Assembly: GCF_008086045.1 (NCBI RefSeq) | Contig: NZ_VSEY01000021.1 | Coordinates: 1 to 64,000 of the forward strand | DNA length: 64,000 nucleotides | Direction: 5' to 3' | Source of the DNA: Nonomuraea sp. PA05 | Lineage (GTDB): Bacteria > Actinomycetota > Actinomycetes > Streptosporangiales > Streptosporangiaceae | Shown here: in pieces, positions 41,748 to 50,393 of the stretch | Position numbering within the stretch: the first letter of the stretch is position 1 | Layout: the number at the start of each line of letters is the position of its first letter | The notes under the pieces: model-generated | What the model was told of the DNA's origin: nothing | The model's input: the letters and a program-made list of their open reading frames with translations, nothing else | Database searches by the model: none | Program-made: the position numbers and the translations under genes

Positions 41748-43126
41748 GTAGATCTCCAATCCCGATCTACTGAGGACGGGACGGCGCTCATCTCGTCGAT
41801 CAGCGCCGTGGTGTGCTTGGCGGCCCGGTAGACGGGGTGCTCCAGCACCTCTCGCAGGAAGTCCCGGGTCGTGCACACTCCCGGACCCTCGATGTGGAAC
41901 TCCTCCAGCGCCCGGTCCGCGCGCGCGATGGCCTGGCGCCGGTCCGGCGCCCAGACGGCGACCTTGGCGATCAGCGGGTCGTAGTCCGGCGTCACCCGCA
42001 TGCCGGGCTCGCCGTGGGTGTCGACCCGGACGAACGGCCCCGCCGGCTGCAGGAACTCCTTGACCACTCCCGGCGTGGGCAGGAACCCGCGCCGGGGGTC
42101 CTCCGCGTTGACCCGGCACTCGATGGCGACCCCGCGAGCCTCGATGTCCTCCTGCTTGAGGGACAGCCCGTAGCCGGCGGCCACGTGCAACTGCTCGCGG
42201 ACGAGGTCGACGCCGGTCACCATCTCGGTGACGGGGTGCTCCACCTGGATCCGGCAGTTGACCTCCATCGCGTGGAAGCCGTTCTCGTCGTCGACGAGGA
42301 ACTCGTAGGTGCCGGCTCCCGCGTAGCCGACGGCCGCGGCGGCCCGCACCGCGGCCGAGCAGATGCGCTCGGCCAGGTGGCGGGGCAGCCCTGGCGCCGG
42401 GGTCTCCTCGACCAGTTTCTGCCGCCGCCGTTGCACGGAGCAGTCACGCTCGCCGAGGTGGATCACGTTGCCCTGGCCGTCCCCGAGGATCTGCACCTCG
42501 ATGTGCCGGGCGTTGTCCAGATACTTCTCCAGGTAGACCCTGGAGTCGCCGAACGCCGTCTGGGCGCCGGCCCTGGCCTGGGCGTATTCGCGGGCCATGT
42601 CCCGCGGGTCCCGTACCACGCGCATGCCCCGGCCGCCGCCGCCGGCGACGGCCTTCAGGATGACCGGGTAGCCGACCTCGGCGGCCAGCGAACGGGCCTG
42701 TGCCAGCGTGGCCAGCGGCTTGGAGCTGCCGGGCAGCACCGGCAGCCCCGCGGCGCGGGCGATGTTGCGGGCCTCCGCCTTGTCCCCGAGCCTGGCCAGC
42801 AGCGACGGAGTGGGACCGATGAAGGTCAGGCCCGCGTCCTGGCAGATCTCGGCGAAGTCGGCGTCCTCGGACAGGAAGCCGTAACCCGGATGCACCGCGT
42901 CGGCCCCCACTTGGAGCGCCGCCGTGACCAGCGCGGCGGGGTTGAGGTAGCTGCGCCGAGCCTCCGAGGGGCCGATGCACACGGCCTCGTCGGCGAAGCG
43001 GGCCACCGTGGAGTGACGGTCGCTGTCGGAACAGACCGCGACGGTCCGGATGCCGAGCTCACGGCAGGTACGGGCGATACGCAGCGCGATCTCGCCGCGG
43101 TTGGCGATGAGAACGGTCGAGAACAT
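41744..43126 (-). CDS. accC: Biotin carboxylase subunit (AccC)
   Basis: A 460-residue ATP-grasp enzyme that carboxylates biotin with bicarbonate. N-terminal ANRGEIALRIARTCRELG, ATP loop KAVAGGGGRGMRVV near residue 160, catalytic EVNCRIQVEHPVTE near 287-300, and YDPLIAKVAVW near 350 are all present. It begins 12 bp after accB and overlaps the radical SAM gene (ATGA). With AccB and AccDA it completes a cluster-borne acetyl-CoA carboxylase that makes malonyl-CoA extender units. Confidence 0.96.
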   Translation of the reverse strand: MFSTVLIANRGEIALRIARTCRELGIRTVAVCSDSDRHSTVARFADEAVCIGPSEARRSYLNPAALVTAALQVGADAVHPGYGFLSEDADFAEICQDAGLTFIGPTPSLLARLGDKAEARNIARAAGLPVLPGSSKPLATLAQARSLAAEVGYPVILKAVAGGGGRGMRVVRDPRDMAREYAQARAGAQTAFGDSRVYLEKYLDNARHIEVQILGDGQGNVIHLGERDCSVQRRRQKLVEETPAPGLPRHLAERICSAAVRAAAAVGYAGAGTYEFLVDDENGFHAMEVNCRIQVEHPVTEMVTGVDLVREQLHVAAGYGLSLKQEDIEARGVAIECRVNAEDPRRGFLPTPGVVKEFLQPAGPFVRVDTHGEPGMRVTPDYDPLIAKVAVWAPDRRQAIARADRALEEFHIEGPGVCTTRDFLREVLEHPVYRAAKHTTALIDEMSAVPSSVDRDWRST

Positions 43127-43138
43127 ACGTTCCTCTCG

Positions 43139-43618
43139 TTAGTGGCCGCTCTGCGGGTCGTGGGGTTCGAGGACGAACAGCGGCTCGCCGTACTCGACCG
43201 GGTCGCCGTTCTTCGCGAGGACCTCGACCACGCGGCCTGACGCCTCGGCGTGGACCGCGTTCATGAGCTTCATCGCCTCGATGATCGCGACCTGCTGACC
43301 GGCCTCGACGATGTCGCCGATCTCGACGAACGGCCTGCTCTCCGGCGAGACCGCCCGGTAGAAGGTGCCGACCAGCGGCGCCCCGATCACGCGGGCGTCC
43401 GGGGAGTCCCGCAGCTCGGCCGTGCTCCGCGGCGGTGCATCGGCGGCCTGCGGCGCGGGAGCCGCGTGCACGGGCGTCTCGGGCCATTCGAGTTCGACAC
43501 TCATGTCGCCGACCTGCACCCGTACCCGTTTGAGCGGGCCGGGGGCCGTGGTGAGGATCTCGCCGGCGTGTCGGCAGAGCTCGGCCAGGCCACGCCGGCC
43601 GGTGTGATCGTCGGTCAT
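43139..43618 (-). CDS. accB: Biotin carboxyl carrier protein (AccB)
   Basis: A 159-residue BCCP. There is an N-terminal helical part, an Ala/Pro-rich linker near residues 55-75, and a C-terminal biotinyl domain with GTFYRAVSPESRPFVEIGD and the biotin attachment Lys in EAMKLMN near 125. It overlaps the accDA stop by ATGA. It carries carboxybiotin between AccC and the AccDA transferase. Confidence 0.95.
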   Translation of the reverse strand: MTDDHTGRRGLAELCRHAGEILTTAPGPLKRVRVQVGDMSVELEWPETPVHAAPAPQAADAPPRSTAELRDSPDARVIGAPLVGTFYRAVSPESRPFVEIGDIVEAGQQVAIIEAMKLMNAVHAEASGRVVEVLAKNGDPVEYGEPLFVLEPHDPQSGH

Positions 43619-45285
43619 GTGTTCCTCGCGTCCTCGATGCCATACCGGCGGAAGCGCCGTCGGCGCCGTTCCACCAGCTCACGGGGGTTCAGTCGGGTCA
43701 GCTCCGGCAAGGTCGCGCCCAGCGCCGCGCGCAGGGTCTCGGCCGCCCCGGCGGGGTTCTCGTGAGCGCCGCCTCGCGGCTCCGGAAGGACGGCGTCGAC
43801 GATGCCGTGGCGGAGCAGCTCACGGGCGTCGAGCCGCAGCGCCGCGGCCGCGCGAGGGGCCTCGGCCTGGTCCTTCCACAGGATCGCGGCGCAGCCCTCG
43901 GGGCTGATGACCGAGTACACGGCGTTGGAGAAGGCGAGCACCCGGTCGGCGGTGGCCAGGGCGAGCGCGCCGCCGCTGCCGCCCTCGCCGGTGATCACGG
44001 ATACGATCGGCACCTTGAGCCCGGACATCAGGCGCAGGTTCTCCGCGATCGCCCACGCCTGGCCGCGCTCCTCCGCCTCGATGCCGGGGTGTGCGCCCGG
44101 CGTGTCCACGAGCGTGACGACCGGCAGGCCGAGCTTCTCGGCCAGCCTCATCAGCCTGGCCGCCTTGCGGTAGCCCTCAGGCAGTGCCATGCCGAAGTTG
44201 CGGCTGACCCGTTCGGCGGTGTCGTGGCCCTTCTGGTGGCCGATGAGCACGATCGGGCGTCCGTCGAGGCGGCCGATGCCGCCCACGATGGCCGGGCAGT
44301 CGCCGGAGAGCCGGTCGCCCTTCAACTCTTGGAAGTCGTCGAGCAACTGGTAGACGTAGTCGAGCGTGGTGGGCCGATCGCCGTGCCTGGCCAGCCGCAC
44401 GACCTCCCATGGATCGCGTTCCGGCAGCTCCGCGGGGTCGCGGATGAGCCGCGTGGCCTTGGTCGCGGCGGGCGCGCCGTCCGGGCGGACCATGCCGAGC
44501 AGCCCGCCCAGCACGGGCCGCAGCGCGGGGCGCGGCACCACGGCGTCCACGAAGCCCTTGGCCTGCATGAACTCGGCGCTCTGGAAGCCGGGGGGCAGCT
44601 CCTGCTGAATGGTCTGCCGGATCACCCGGGGCCCGGCGAACCCGATGCGCGCTCCCGACTCGGCCAGGATGACGTCGGTGAGCGTCGCGAACGACGCCGC
44701 CACGCCCCCGTAGGTCGGATTGGTGACCAGCGAGAGGGTCAGGATGCCGGCCTCGTCGAGCTCGGCCATCGCCTGGCTGGTCTTGGCCATCTGCATCAGG
44801 GCGAAGGCGCCCTCCTGCATGCGCGCGCCGCCCGAGGCGGTGATCAGCAGCAACGGCGTACGCGTGCGCAGCGCGGTCTCGCAGGCCCGCACGATGCGCT
44901 CGCCGACTCCGACGCCGAGGCTGCCGCCGAGGAATCGGAAGTCCATGACGGCCACGATCACCGGATGGTTGGTCACCGAGGCGGTGACGCACGTGACGGC
45001 CTCGTCGGCCCCGGTGCGCTCGCGCGCGTTCCGCAGCCGGTCGCGGTAGGGGAGCGAGTCGGCGAACCCGATGGGGTCCTCGACGGTGACCGGCGGCTCG
45101 AAGGGAACCACCGATCCGGCGTCCACCAGTTGCGCCACGCGCTGCGAAGCGTCCAGGCGGGAGTACGCCCCGCAGGCCGGGCAGACGCCCAGGTCGCGTG
45201 CGAGCCGCTTGCTGTAGACGAGTTCACGGCACTCAGGACAACTGATCCACGGTGCCGCTTCGGAAGCCTCCGTTTGCACACCCAC
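43615..45285 (-). CDS. accDA: Acetyl-CoA carboxylase carboxyltransferase, fused beta-alpha (AccDA)
   Basis: A fusion of about 556 residues. The N-terminal beta half carries a zinc ribbon CPEC-x15-CPAC near residues 16-40 and GGSLGVGVGERIVRA and SGGARMQEG in the crotonase-like core. The alpha half (from about 295) has LDDFQELKGDR, GHQKGHDTAERVSRNFGM and the oxyanion-hole GEGGSGGALAL. Separate AccA and AccD are the rule in most bacteria; fused forms occur in polyketide clusters. The start is uncertain: GTG 45285 or 45279 are used as best guess because frames extending to 45456 run into the divergent neighbour. Confidence 0.9.
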   Translation of the reverse strand: MGVQTEASEAAPWISCPECRELVYSKRLARDLGVCPACGAYSRLDASQRVAQLVDAGSVVPFEPPVTVEDPIGFADSLPYRDRLRNARERTGADEAVTCVTASVTNHPVIVAVMDFRFLGGSLGVGVGERIVRACETALRTRTPLLLITASGGARMQEGAFALMQMAKTSQAMAELDEAGILTLSLVTNPTYGGVAASFATLTDVILAESGARIGFAGPRVIRQTIQQELPPGFQSAEFMQAKGFVDAVVPRPALRPVLGGLLGMVRPDGAPAATKATRLIRDPAELPERDPWEVVRLARHGDRPTTLDYVYQLLDDFQELKGDRLSGDCPAIVGGIGRLDGRPIVLIGHQKGHDTAERVSRNFGMALPEGYRKAARLMRLAEKLGLPVVTLVDTPGAHPGIEAEERGQAWAIAENLRLMSGLKVPIVSVITGEGGSGGALALATADRVLAFSNAVYSVISPEGCAAILWKDQAEAPRAAAALRLDARELLRHGIVDAVLPEPRGGAHENPAGAAETLRAALGATLPELTRLNPRELVERRRRRFRRYGIEDARNT

Positions 45286-45454
45286 GCCAGCAGCTTGATC
45301 TGGAGCCCTCAAGGACCACTCGTCTACGGCTGTAGGGGGCACGCCCGGCGGCGGCCCGTGCTCCACGAGTCTTCGAGCGACCGTGGAGCAGGATCTTCGA
45401 CACTCCGGCTGACAGCGCCCCGTAGTCAACGCGCACAGACCGCAGGGAGACCCC
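45286..45454. promoter_or_regulatory. Divergent promoter region, acc operon / sugar operon
   Basis: About 170 bp between divergent operons. The right side has CAGGGAGACCCC before ATG 45455. No operator is obvious. Confidence 0.4.
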
Positions 45455-46807
45455 ATGCGTTTTCTTCCCGGCTCGCGTGAGCCGAGGGTGGCGATAGTCG
45501 GTTTCGGCTATGTCGGCTGCTGCCTCGGCGTCACGCTGGCCGAACACGGCCTCTACGTCACGGGCATCGACCGCGACGCGCGGCTGATCGCCCAGCTGGA
45601 AGCCGGGCGTTGCCACATCGCCGAGCCTGGTCTCGCCGAGGCCATGCGGAGGCTGCACGGCACCGCGCGTCTCACGTTCAGCACACAGTACGACTCCATC
45701 GAGGACGCGGACGTCATCATCATCGCGGTGGGCACGCCGATCGGCCCGGACCGCGCGCTCGTCACCCGGCAACTGGAAGAGGTGTGCGCGTCGCTGGCGC
45801 CGCGGCTGCGCCGTGGCCAGCTGGTGATGCTGAAGAGCACCGTCGCGCCGGGCACCACCCGCGATCTCGTCCGGCCCCTGCTGGAGGCCGGCGGGCTGGT
45901 CCAGGGCGAGGACTTCGGCCTGGTGTTCTGCCCTGAACGGTTGTCGGAGGGCAACGCGCTGGCCGAGCTGCGCGAGCTGCCCATCATCGTGGGCGGCTGC
46001 GACCAGGAGAGCACTCACGCGGCGACGGAGTTCTGGAAGCGCGCACTCGACGTGCCTGCGTGGGAGTACACCTCCCCGGAGGTGGCGGAGATCGTCAAAC
46101 TGGCCGACAACTGGTGGATCGACCACAACATCGCGATGGCGAACGACCTGGCCCGGCTGTGCGACGCCTTCGGCGTGGACGTCCTCGAAGTGCGGAACGG
46201 CGCCAACTCGCTGCCCAAGGGCGGCGGGCACGTCAACATCCTGCTGCCGAGCGTCGGCGTGGGCGGTTACTGCCTGACGAAGGACCCGTGGATCACCTGG
46301 AACGCCGCGTCGGAACGAGGCGTACGCCTGGCGACCGTCGAGACGATCCGCGAGGTCAACGACCGGATGCCCGAGTACGCCCACGAGACGATCTGCGCGG
46401 AGCTGGCGCGGGCCGGCCGCGAGCCGGCCGGCGCCAAGGTGACCGTGCTCGGCGCGGCGTTCAAGAACAACACCGGCGACCTGCGGAGCACGCCCGTGAA
46501 GCCTGTGGTGGACGGGCTGCTCGCCGCGGGCGTCGAGGTGGCGCTCCACGATCCGCTCGCCGACCAGGCCGAGCTGCGCGCGCTCATGGGCGTCGAGCCG
46601 TCGGCCAGCCTGGACGAGGCCGTGGCCGGCACGAACTGCCTGGCCGTCCTGGCCGGCCACGAGCCGTTCCAGCAGCTCGACTTCGCGGCGTTGCGCAAGC
46701 GCGTCGCCTCCCCCTGCCTGGTCTTCGACGGGAGGGCGTACTACGCGCGAGAGACCATCGAGGAACTACGGCGGCTCGGCTTCGGCTACCGCGGGATCGG
46801 ACGGTGA
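45455..46807 (+). CDS. UDP-sugar 6-dehydrogenase (UDP-glucose/ManNAc dehydrogenase family)
   Basis: A 450-residue NAD-dependent dehydrogenase that oxidises C6 of a UDP-hexose twice, giving a uronate. Rossmann VGFGYVGCCLGVTLAEHG near residue 12, VGTPIGPD near 93, KSTVAPGTTRDLV near 128, catalytic Cys in GVGGYCLTKDPW near 270, and a second Rossmann half GAAFKNNTGDLRSTPV near 330. By sequence it is nearer to the WecC branch than to Ugd. It is coupled to the following epimerase gene (2-bp gap). It probably feeds UDP-glucuronate or a related uronate into the cluster's sugar route. Confidence 0.9.
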   Translation: MRFLPGSREPRVAIVGFGYVGCCLGVTLAEHGLYVTGIDRDARLIAQLEAGRCHIAEPGLAEAMRRLHGTARLTFSTQYDSIEDADVIIIAVGTPIGPDRALVTRQLEEVCASLAPRLRRGQLVMLKSTVAPGTTRDLVRPLLEAGGLVQGEDFGLVFCPERLSEGNALAELRELPIIVGGCDQESTHAATEFWKRALDVPAWEYTSPEVAEIVKLADNWWIDHNIAMANDLARLCDAFGVDVLEVRNGANSLPKGGGHVNILLPSVGVGGYCLTKDPWITWNAASERGVRLATVETIREVNDRMPEYAHETICAELARAGREPAGAKVTVLGAAFKNNTGDLRSTPVKPVVDGLLAAGVEVALHDPLADQAELRALMGVEPSASLDEAVAGTNCLAVLAGHEPFQQLDFAALRKRVASPCLVFDGRAYYARETIEELRRLGFGYRGIGR

Positions 46808-46809
46808 GA

Positions 46810-47790
46810 ATGACCAGGATCGTGGTCACCGGAGGCAACGGGTTCATCGGCAGCCACCTCGTCGAGCGGCTGGCCCGTGACGGGCACGAGATCGTCGCCT
46901 ACGACACCGCGCCTCCGCCGCCCGACCTGCCGCTGCACATCCTGCCCGGAGTGCGGCACGTCAAGGGAGACGTCACCAGCGAGTCCGCCCTGGCATCCGT
47001 CATCACTCCCGCCGTGGACGTGGTGTACCACCTGTCGGCGCTCGTCGGCGTGGACCGCTATCTCCGGCAGCCGCTCGACGTGATCGACGTCAACGTGCTG
47101 GGCACGCGGAACGTGCTGCGCCTGGCGCTGGACAGCGGCGCCAGGGTGGTGGTGGCCAGCACCAGCGAGGTCTACGGCAAGAACCCGCAGGTGCCGTGGT
47201 CGGAGGACTCCGACCGGGTGCTCGGGGTCACCTCGGCCGATCGGTGGACGTACTCCACCAGCAAGGCGCTGGCCGAGCACATGGCGTTCGCCCTCACGCG
47301 CGAGCACGGGCTGCGGGCCACGGTGGTGCGCTTCTTCAACGTGTACGGCCCGCGCCAGCGCCCCGCGTACGTCGTCAGCCGCAGCGTCCAGCGCGTGCTG
47401 AGCGGCCAGGCGCCGGAGGTGTACGACACCGGTCGCCAGACCCGCTGCTTCACCTACATCGACGACGCGATCGAGGGCACGGTCCGCGCGGCGGCGCACC
47501 CTGACGCGATCGGCGAGGCGTTCAACATCGGCTCCCATCAGGAGACCACGGTCGGGGAGGTCATCGGGCTGGTGCGGGAGGCGGCCGGGTTCGCCGGGGA
47601 CAACGACGTGCTGGACACCGGTGCCGCCTTCGGCACGGCGTACCAGGACATCGAGCGGCGCATTCCCGACACGGCCAAGGCTCGCACGGTGCTCGGCTGG
47701 CAGTGCGAGGTTCCGCTGCGGGAGGGCATCGCCAGGACGGTCGAGTGGGCCCGGCGTAACCCCTGGTGGTGGCGCGGGCCCCTCGACTGA
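46810..47790 (+). CDS. NAD-dependent epimerase/dehydratase (UXS/ArnA-decarboxylase-like)
   Basis: A 326-residue extended SDR. VTGGNGFIGSHLVERLARDG is the NAD site (residues 6-25). The active site is near VVVASTSEVYGKNPQ (about 115) and DRWTYSTSKALAEH (about 145-158), a Tyr-x3-Lys with an RWxYSxSK context as in UDP-glucuronate decarboxylases and ArnA. RFFNVYGPRQRP follows. Next to a UDP-sugar dehydrogenase it may make a UDP-4-ketopentose or UDP-xylose-type sugar, as in calicheamicin. It converges directly with the aminotransferase. Confidence 0.87.
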   Translation: MTRIVVTGGNGFIGSHLVERLARDGHEIVAYDTAPPPPDLPLHILPGVRHVKGDVTSESALASVITPAVDVVYHLSALVGVDRYLRQPLDVIDVNVLGTRNVLRLALDSGARVVVASTSEVYGKNPQVPWSEDSDRVLGVTSADRWTYSTSKALAEHMAFALTREHGLRATVVRFFNVYGPRQRPAYVVSRSVQRVLSGQAPEVYDTGRQTRCFTYIDDAIEGTVRAAAHPDAIGEAFNIGSHQETTVGEVIGLVREAAGFAGDNDVLDTGAAFGTAYQDIERRIPDTAKARTVLGWQCEVPLREGIARTVEWARRNPWWWRGPLD

Positions 47791-48921
47791 TCACCAACCT
47801 TGCTTGATCGTTTCCACGATGTGCCGGCGGTCCTCGTCGGAGACCCACCCTCCGACGGGGACGCAGACGAGTTGTTCGACGGCCCGGTCGAGCCCCGGCA
47901 GCAGAGCACGGTACGGCCGCAACGCCGTGTGGTGGTCGTTGCGCTCGTGCACCTGGCTCACCATGACGCCGGCGTCGGTCATGTGCTTGACGAACGCGTC
48001 CTTCTCCGCCACCAGCAGTGGATACACCCAGAACGCCGACTCCCTGTCGGGCGCCCGCTCGGTCAGCCGCACGCCGTCCACGCCGGTCAGTTCGCGGTCG
48101 TAGTAGGCGGCGTTGTCCCGGTAGCGGCGCAGCACGTCGTCGGTCTCGGCCAGGTTGGCCAGACCGATGGCGGCGTTGATGTCGTTCATGTGGAACTTGT
48201 AACCCCACTCGGGAATGTCGGCGCGGGTCAGGCCGCGGTTCGGCACCTCGCGATCGATCCCGAACCAGCGCAGCCGCCTGGCCCGCTCGTTCAGCTCCGC
48301 GGTGGGCAGGACCACCAGCCCGCCGTCGCCGGTCGTGAAGTGTTTGACCGCCTGGAAGCTGTAGATCGCGATGTTGCCGTGGTTGCCCAGCGGCAGGCCG
48401 CGGTACGTGGCGCCCCAGGCGTGCGCGCAGTCCTCGATCACGGCGGGGCGAACCCCGTGGACGGCCTCCGCCTCGTCCAGGATGGCGGAGAGCCTGGCCA
48501 GATCGACCGGGTAGCCGGCGAAGTGCACGACGACGATGGCGCGGGTCGCCGGGGTGATCTTCCTGGCCAGGTCGTCGAGGTCCACGTTGAGCGTGGCGGG
48601 ATCGACGTCCACCCATCGCGGGCGCAGGCCGTTGGCGAGGATCGTCCAGTTGGTGGCGACCATGGTCAGCGGTGTGGTGAGCACCTCGCCCCCGTCGTCG
48701 TGCCGTCCCGTCCCCGCCGCGTCGGTGACCAGCCGGAGGGCGAGGTGCAGCCCGGAGGTGCCGCTGTTGACCGTGGCGACGTGGGGGTTGCCGATGCGCT
48801 CGCGCAGCGCCTGCTCGAACTCGTCCACCACCGGCCCCTGGCCGATCATGCCGCTGCCGAGCACGCGGCTGACACCGGCGGGCGCCGCCTGCGACATCTG
48901 CACGCGCATCAGGGGGATCAT
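47791..48921 (-). CDS. PLP-dependent sugar aminotransferase (DegT/DnrJ/EryC1 family)
   Basis: A 376-residue fold type I enzyme that puts an amino group on a keto-sugar nucleotide. NSGTSGLHLALRLV near residue 52, EVLTTPLTMVATNWTILANG near 78, VIEDCAHAWGATY near 165 and the PLP Lys in YSFQAVKHFTTGDGG near 195 are typical; the C-terminal PVGGWVSDEDRRHIVETI is family-like. The gene overlaps the RmlC-like gene by ATGA. It implies that the cluster's sugar is an amino sugar. Confidence 0.93.
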   Translation of the reverse strand: MIPLMRVQMSQAAPAGVSRVLGSGMIGQGPVVDEFEQALRERIGNPHVATVNSGTSGLHLALRLVTDAAGTGRHDDGGEVLTTPLTMVATNWTILANGLRPRWVDVDPATLNVDLDDLARKITPATRAIVVVHFAGYPVDLARLSAILDEAEAVHGVRPAVIEDCAHAWGATYRGLPLGNHGNIAIYSFQAVKHFTTGDGGLVVLPTAELNERARRLRWFGIDREVPNRGLTRADIPEWGYKFHMNDINAAIGLANLAETDDVLRRYRDNAAYYDRELTGVDGVRLTERAPDRESAFWVYPLLVAEKDAFVKHMTDAGVMVSQVHERNDHHTALRPYRALLPGLDRAVEQLVCVPVGGWVSDEDRRHIVETIKQGW

Positions 48922-49547
48922 GCGGGCCTCCCGGCGAGGGCGGCCGCCTCGCGGCGGAGCTCCTCCTGGCGGGCCCGGCATTCGGCGTAGTCGGGCAGTA
49001 TCCCGCTCTTCAGTGCCTCGCTCAGGCTGGGCGCCTTGCTGTCCTTGTCGGACAGCCGCCGCTGGTCGGCGTCCTGCCAGGGCAGCGCGAGGTCGGGGTC
49101 GAGCGGGTCGATGAGGATCTCCTTCCGCGGGGCGTACGTGCTGGAGACCAGGTAGACGACGGTCGCCTCGTCGGTCACCGGCGCGAACGCGTGGCCATGG
49201 CCTTCGGCCAGGTAGAGAGCGTGCCGGTCGCGGTCGTTGAGCCGGACCGCCTGCCACTCGCCGAACGTCGGCGAGCCGACCCTGATGTCCACCACGATGT
49301 CCACGATCTCGCCCTGCGGGCAGGTGATGTAGCGGGACTGGCCGGGCGGCAGCCCGAAGGCGTGGATGCCCCGGATCGTGCCGCGCAGTGAGCGGGAGCA
49401 ATTGACCTGTGCCACCTTCAGCGGATGGCCGACGGCCTCGGCGAAGGCCGGCTCGCTGAAGACCTCCAGAAACTCCCCGCGATGGTCCGGGAAAATCTCC
49501 GGCTTGATCAGGAAAGCACCGTCGATTCCGAGTGGTTCGATCTGCAT
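48918..49547 (-). CDS. dTDP-4-dehydrorhamnose 3,5-epimerase-like (RmlC family)
   Basis: A 209-residue cupin epimerase that inverts C3 and/or C5 of 4-keto sugar nucleotides. FPDHRGEFLEVFSEP near residue 20, RSLRGTIRGIHAFGLPPG near 54-70 (catalytic His in GIHAF), KSRY replaced by QSRYITCPQGEIVDIVVDIRVGSPTFGEW (given in parts), and HGHAFAPVTDEATVVYL near 118 are conserved. The C-terminus has a 40-residue charged tail. ATG 49547 has AAGG upstream. It could be a single C3 or C5 epimerase rather than RmlC itself. Confidence 0.9.
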   Translation of the reverse strand: MQIEPLGIDGAFLIKPEIFPDHRGEFLEVFSEPAFAEAVGHPLKVAQVNCSRSLRGTIRGIHAFGLPPGQSRYITCPQGEIVDIVVDIRVGSPTFGEWQAVRLNDRDRHALYLAEGHGHAFAPVTDEATVVYLVSSTYAPRKEILIDPLDPDLALPWQDADQRRLSDKDSKAPSLSEALKSGILPDYAECRARQEELRREAAALAGRPA

Positions 49548-49767
49548 TTTCACAAGCCTTCTGTCGCGGAACCGGTCCCCGACATTGAAGAATATGCCGA
49601 TGGAAATACGCGCGAGCGACCCCGTTCCAGGTCTCCCCGCAGTCGATCGCGGCACCAGTGAAAGTAGCTCCCGGTGCTAGCGGGAGCTGCCACGATCGCC
49701 GTGGTGCACCGTCCTCCCGACGGCGGAAACTCAATCCGAAACGGCGAGCGCAGCAAAAAGGAATCGC
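49548..49767. promoter_or_regulatory. Divergent promoter region, sugar genes / methyltransferase
   Basis: A 220-bp gap between divergent starts, relatively AT-rich on its left (49548-49610). A short inverted repeat GCTAGC lies near 49676. There is no gene. Confidence 0.4.
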
Positions 49768-50382
49768 ATGCCTAAGTCATGGTCGTACAGCTTTCAGTAC
49801 AGGACCGGAATGGCCCGATGGGCGGGGCGCCTCGGACTCGAGCTCAAAGACCTCGTGACGTCCGGCCGAATATCACCGGAAACGCATTCCCGGGTCGTCG
49901 ACCTTGGCTGCGGGCGCGGCGAGGCAGCGATATTTCTCGCCAAACGCGGCTTCGAGGTGGTGGGGGTGGACTTCTCCTCCGTCGCGCTGAGCGAGGCCAG
50001 GGAGGCGGCGGTGCGAGCCGGCGTGGCCGACCGCTGCCGGTTCGTCAAGGGCGACCTGACCGCCTCGGAGATCCCCGGTGTGGAGGGGCCGTTCGACCTC
50101 GTCACCGACCTGGGCACGCTCGACGACCTCCAGGGAGCCGACCGGGAGGCCATGGCCCGGACGATCAAACGGTTGTCGGGACCGGGCAGCCTGTACTTCC
50201 TGTGGTGCGTCTTCCACGACGGGAATCTGCCGCTCAACCTCAAGGGCATCCTCCTGCGGCTCAACCCGAAGCTGGTGCCGGGCGAGGAGTACGACCTCTT
50301 CGGCGATGTCTTCAAGATCGAGCGGCTGGCGTCGCCGCCGCCGTCGTCGTACTTCGCCAGTTTCCTCATGACGCGTCAGTGA
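49768..50382 (+). CDS. Class I SAM methyltransferase (TPMT/small-molecule type)
   Basis: A 204-residue methyltransferase. The SAM loop is VVDLGCGRGEAAIFLAKRG near residue 43, followed by GVDFSSVALSEAREAAVRAG (about 66-85). GPFDLVTDLGTLDD near 107 is motif II/III. The N-terminus SWSYSFQYRTGMARW is aromatic. Because it lies beside an aminotransferase it may N- or O-methylate the amino sugar; alternatives are polyketide O-methylation. AAAAAGGAATCGC precedes the ATG. Confidence 0.86.
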   Translation: MPKSWSYSFQYRTGMARWAGRLGLELKDLVTSGRISPETHSRVVDLGCGRGEAAIFLAKRGFEVVGVDFSSVALSEAREAAVRAGVADRCRFVKGDLTASEIPGVEGPFDLVTDLGTLDDLQGADREAMARTIKRLSGPGSLYFLWCVFHDGNLPLNLKGILLRLNPKLVPGEEYDLFGDVFKIERLASPPPSSYFASFLMTRQ

Positions 50383-50393
50383 ACGGAGGCAGT

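Noticed and set aside
39669..41831. 720-codon plus-strand frame
   Set aside because: Shadow of the radical SAM gene on the other strand; low-information Arg/Gly/Val/Leu composition and no family.
43762..45480. 572-codon plus-strand frame
   Set aside because: Antisense to the AccDA fusion with shadow composition.
48922..49734. 647-codon frame extending the aminotransferase upstream
   Set aside because: The extension is a shadow of the RmlC-like gene; ATG 48921 with an ATGA overlap is the expected start.
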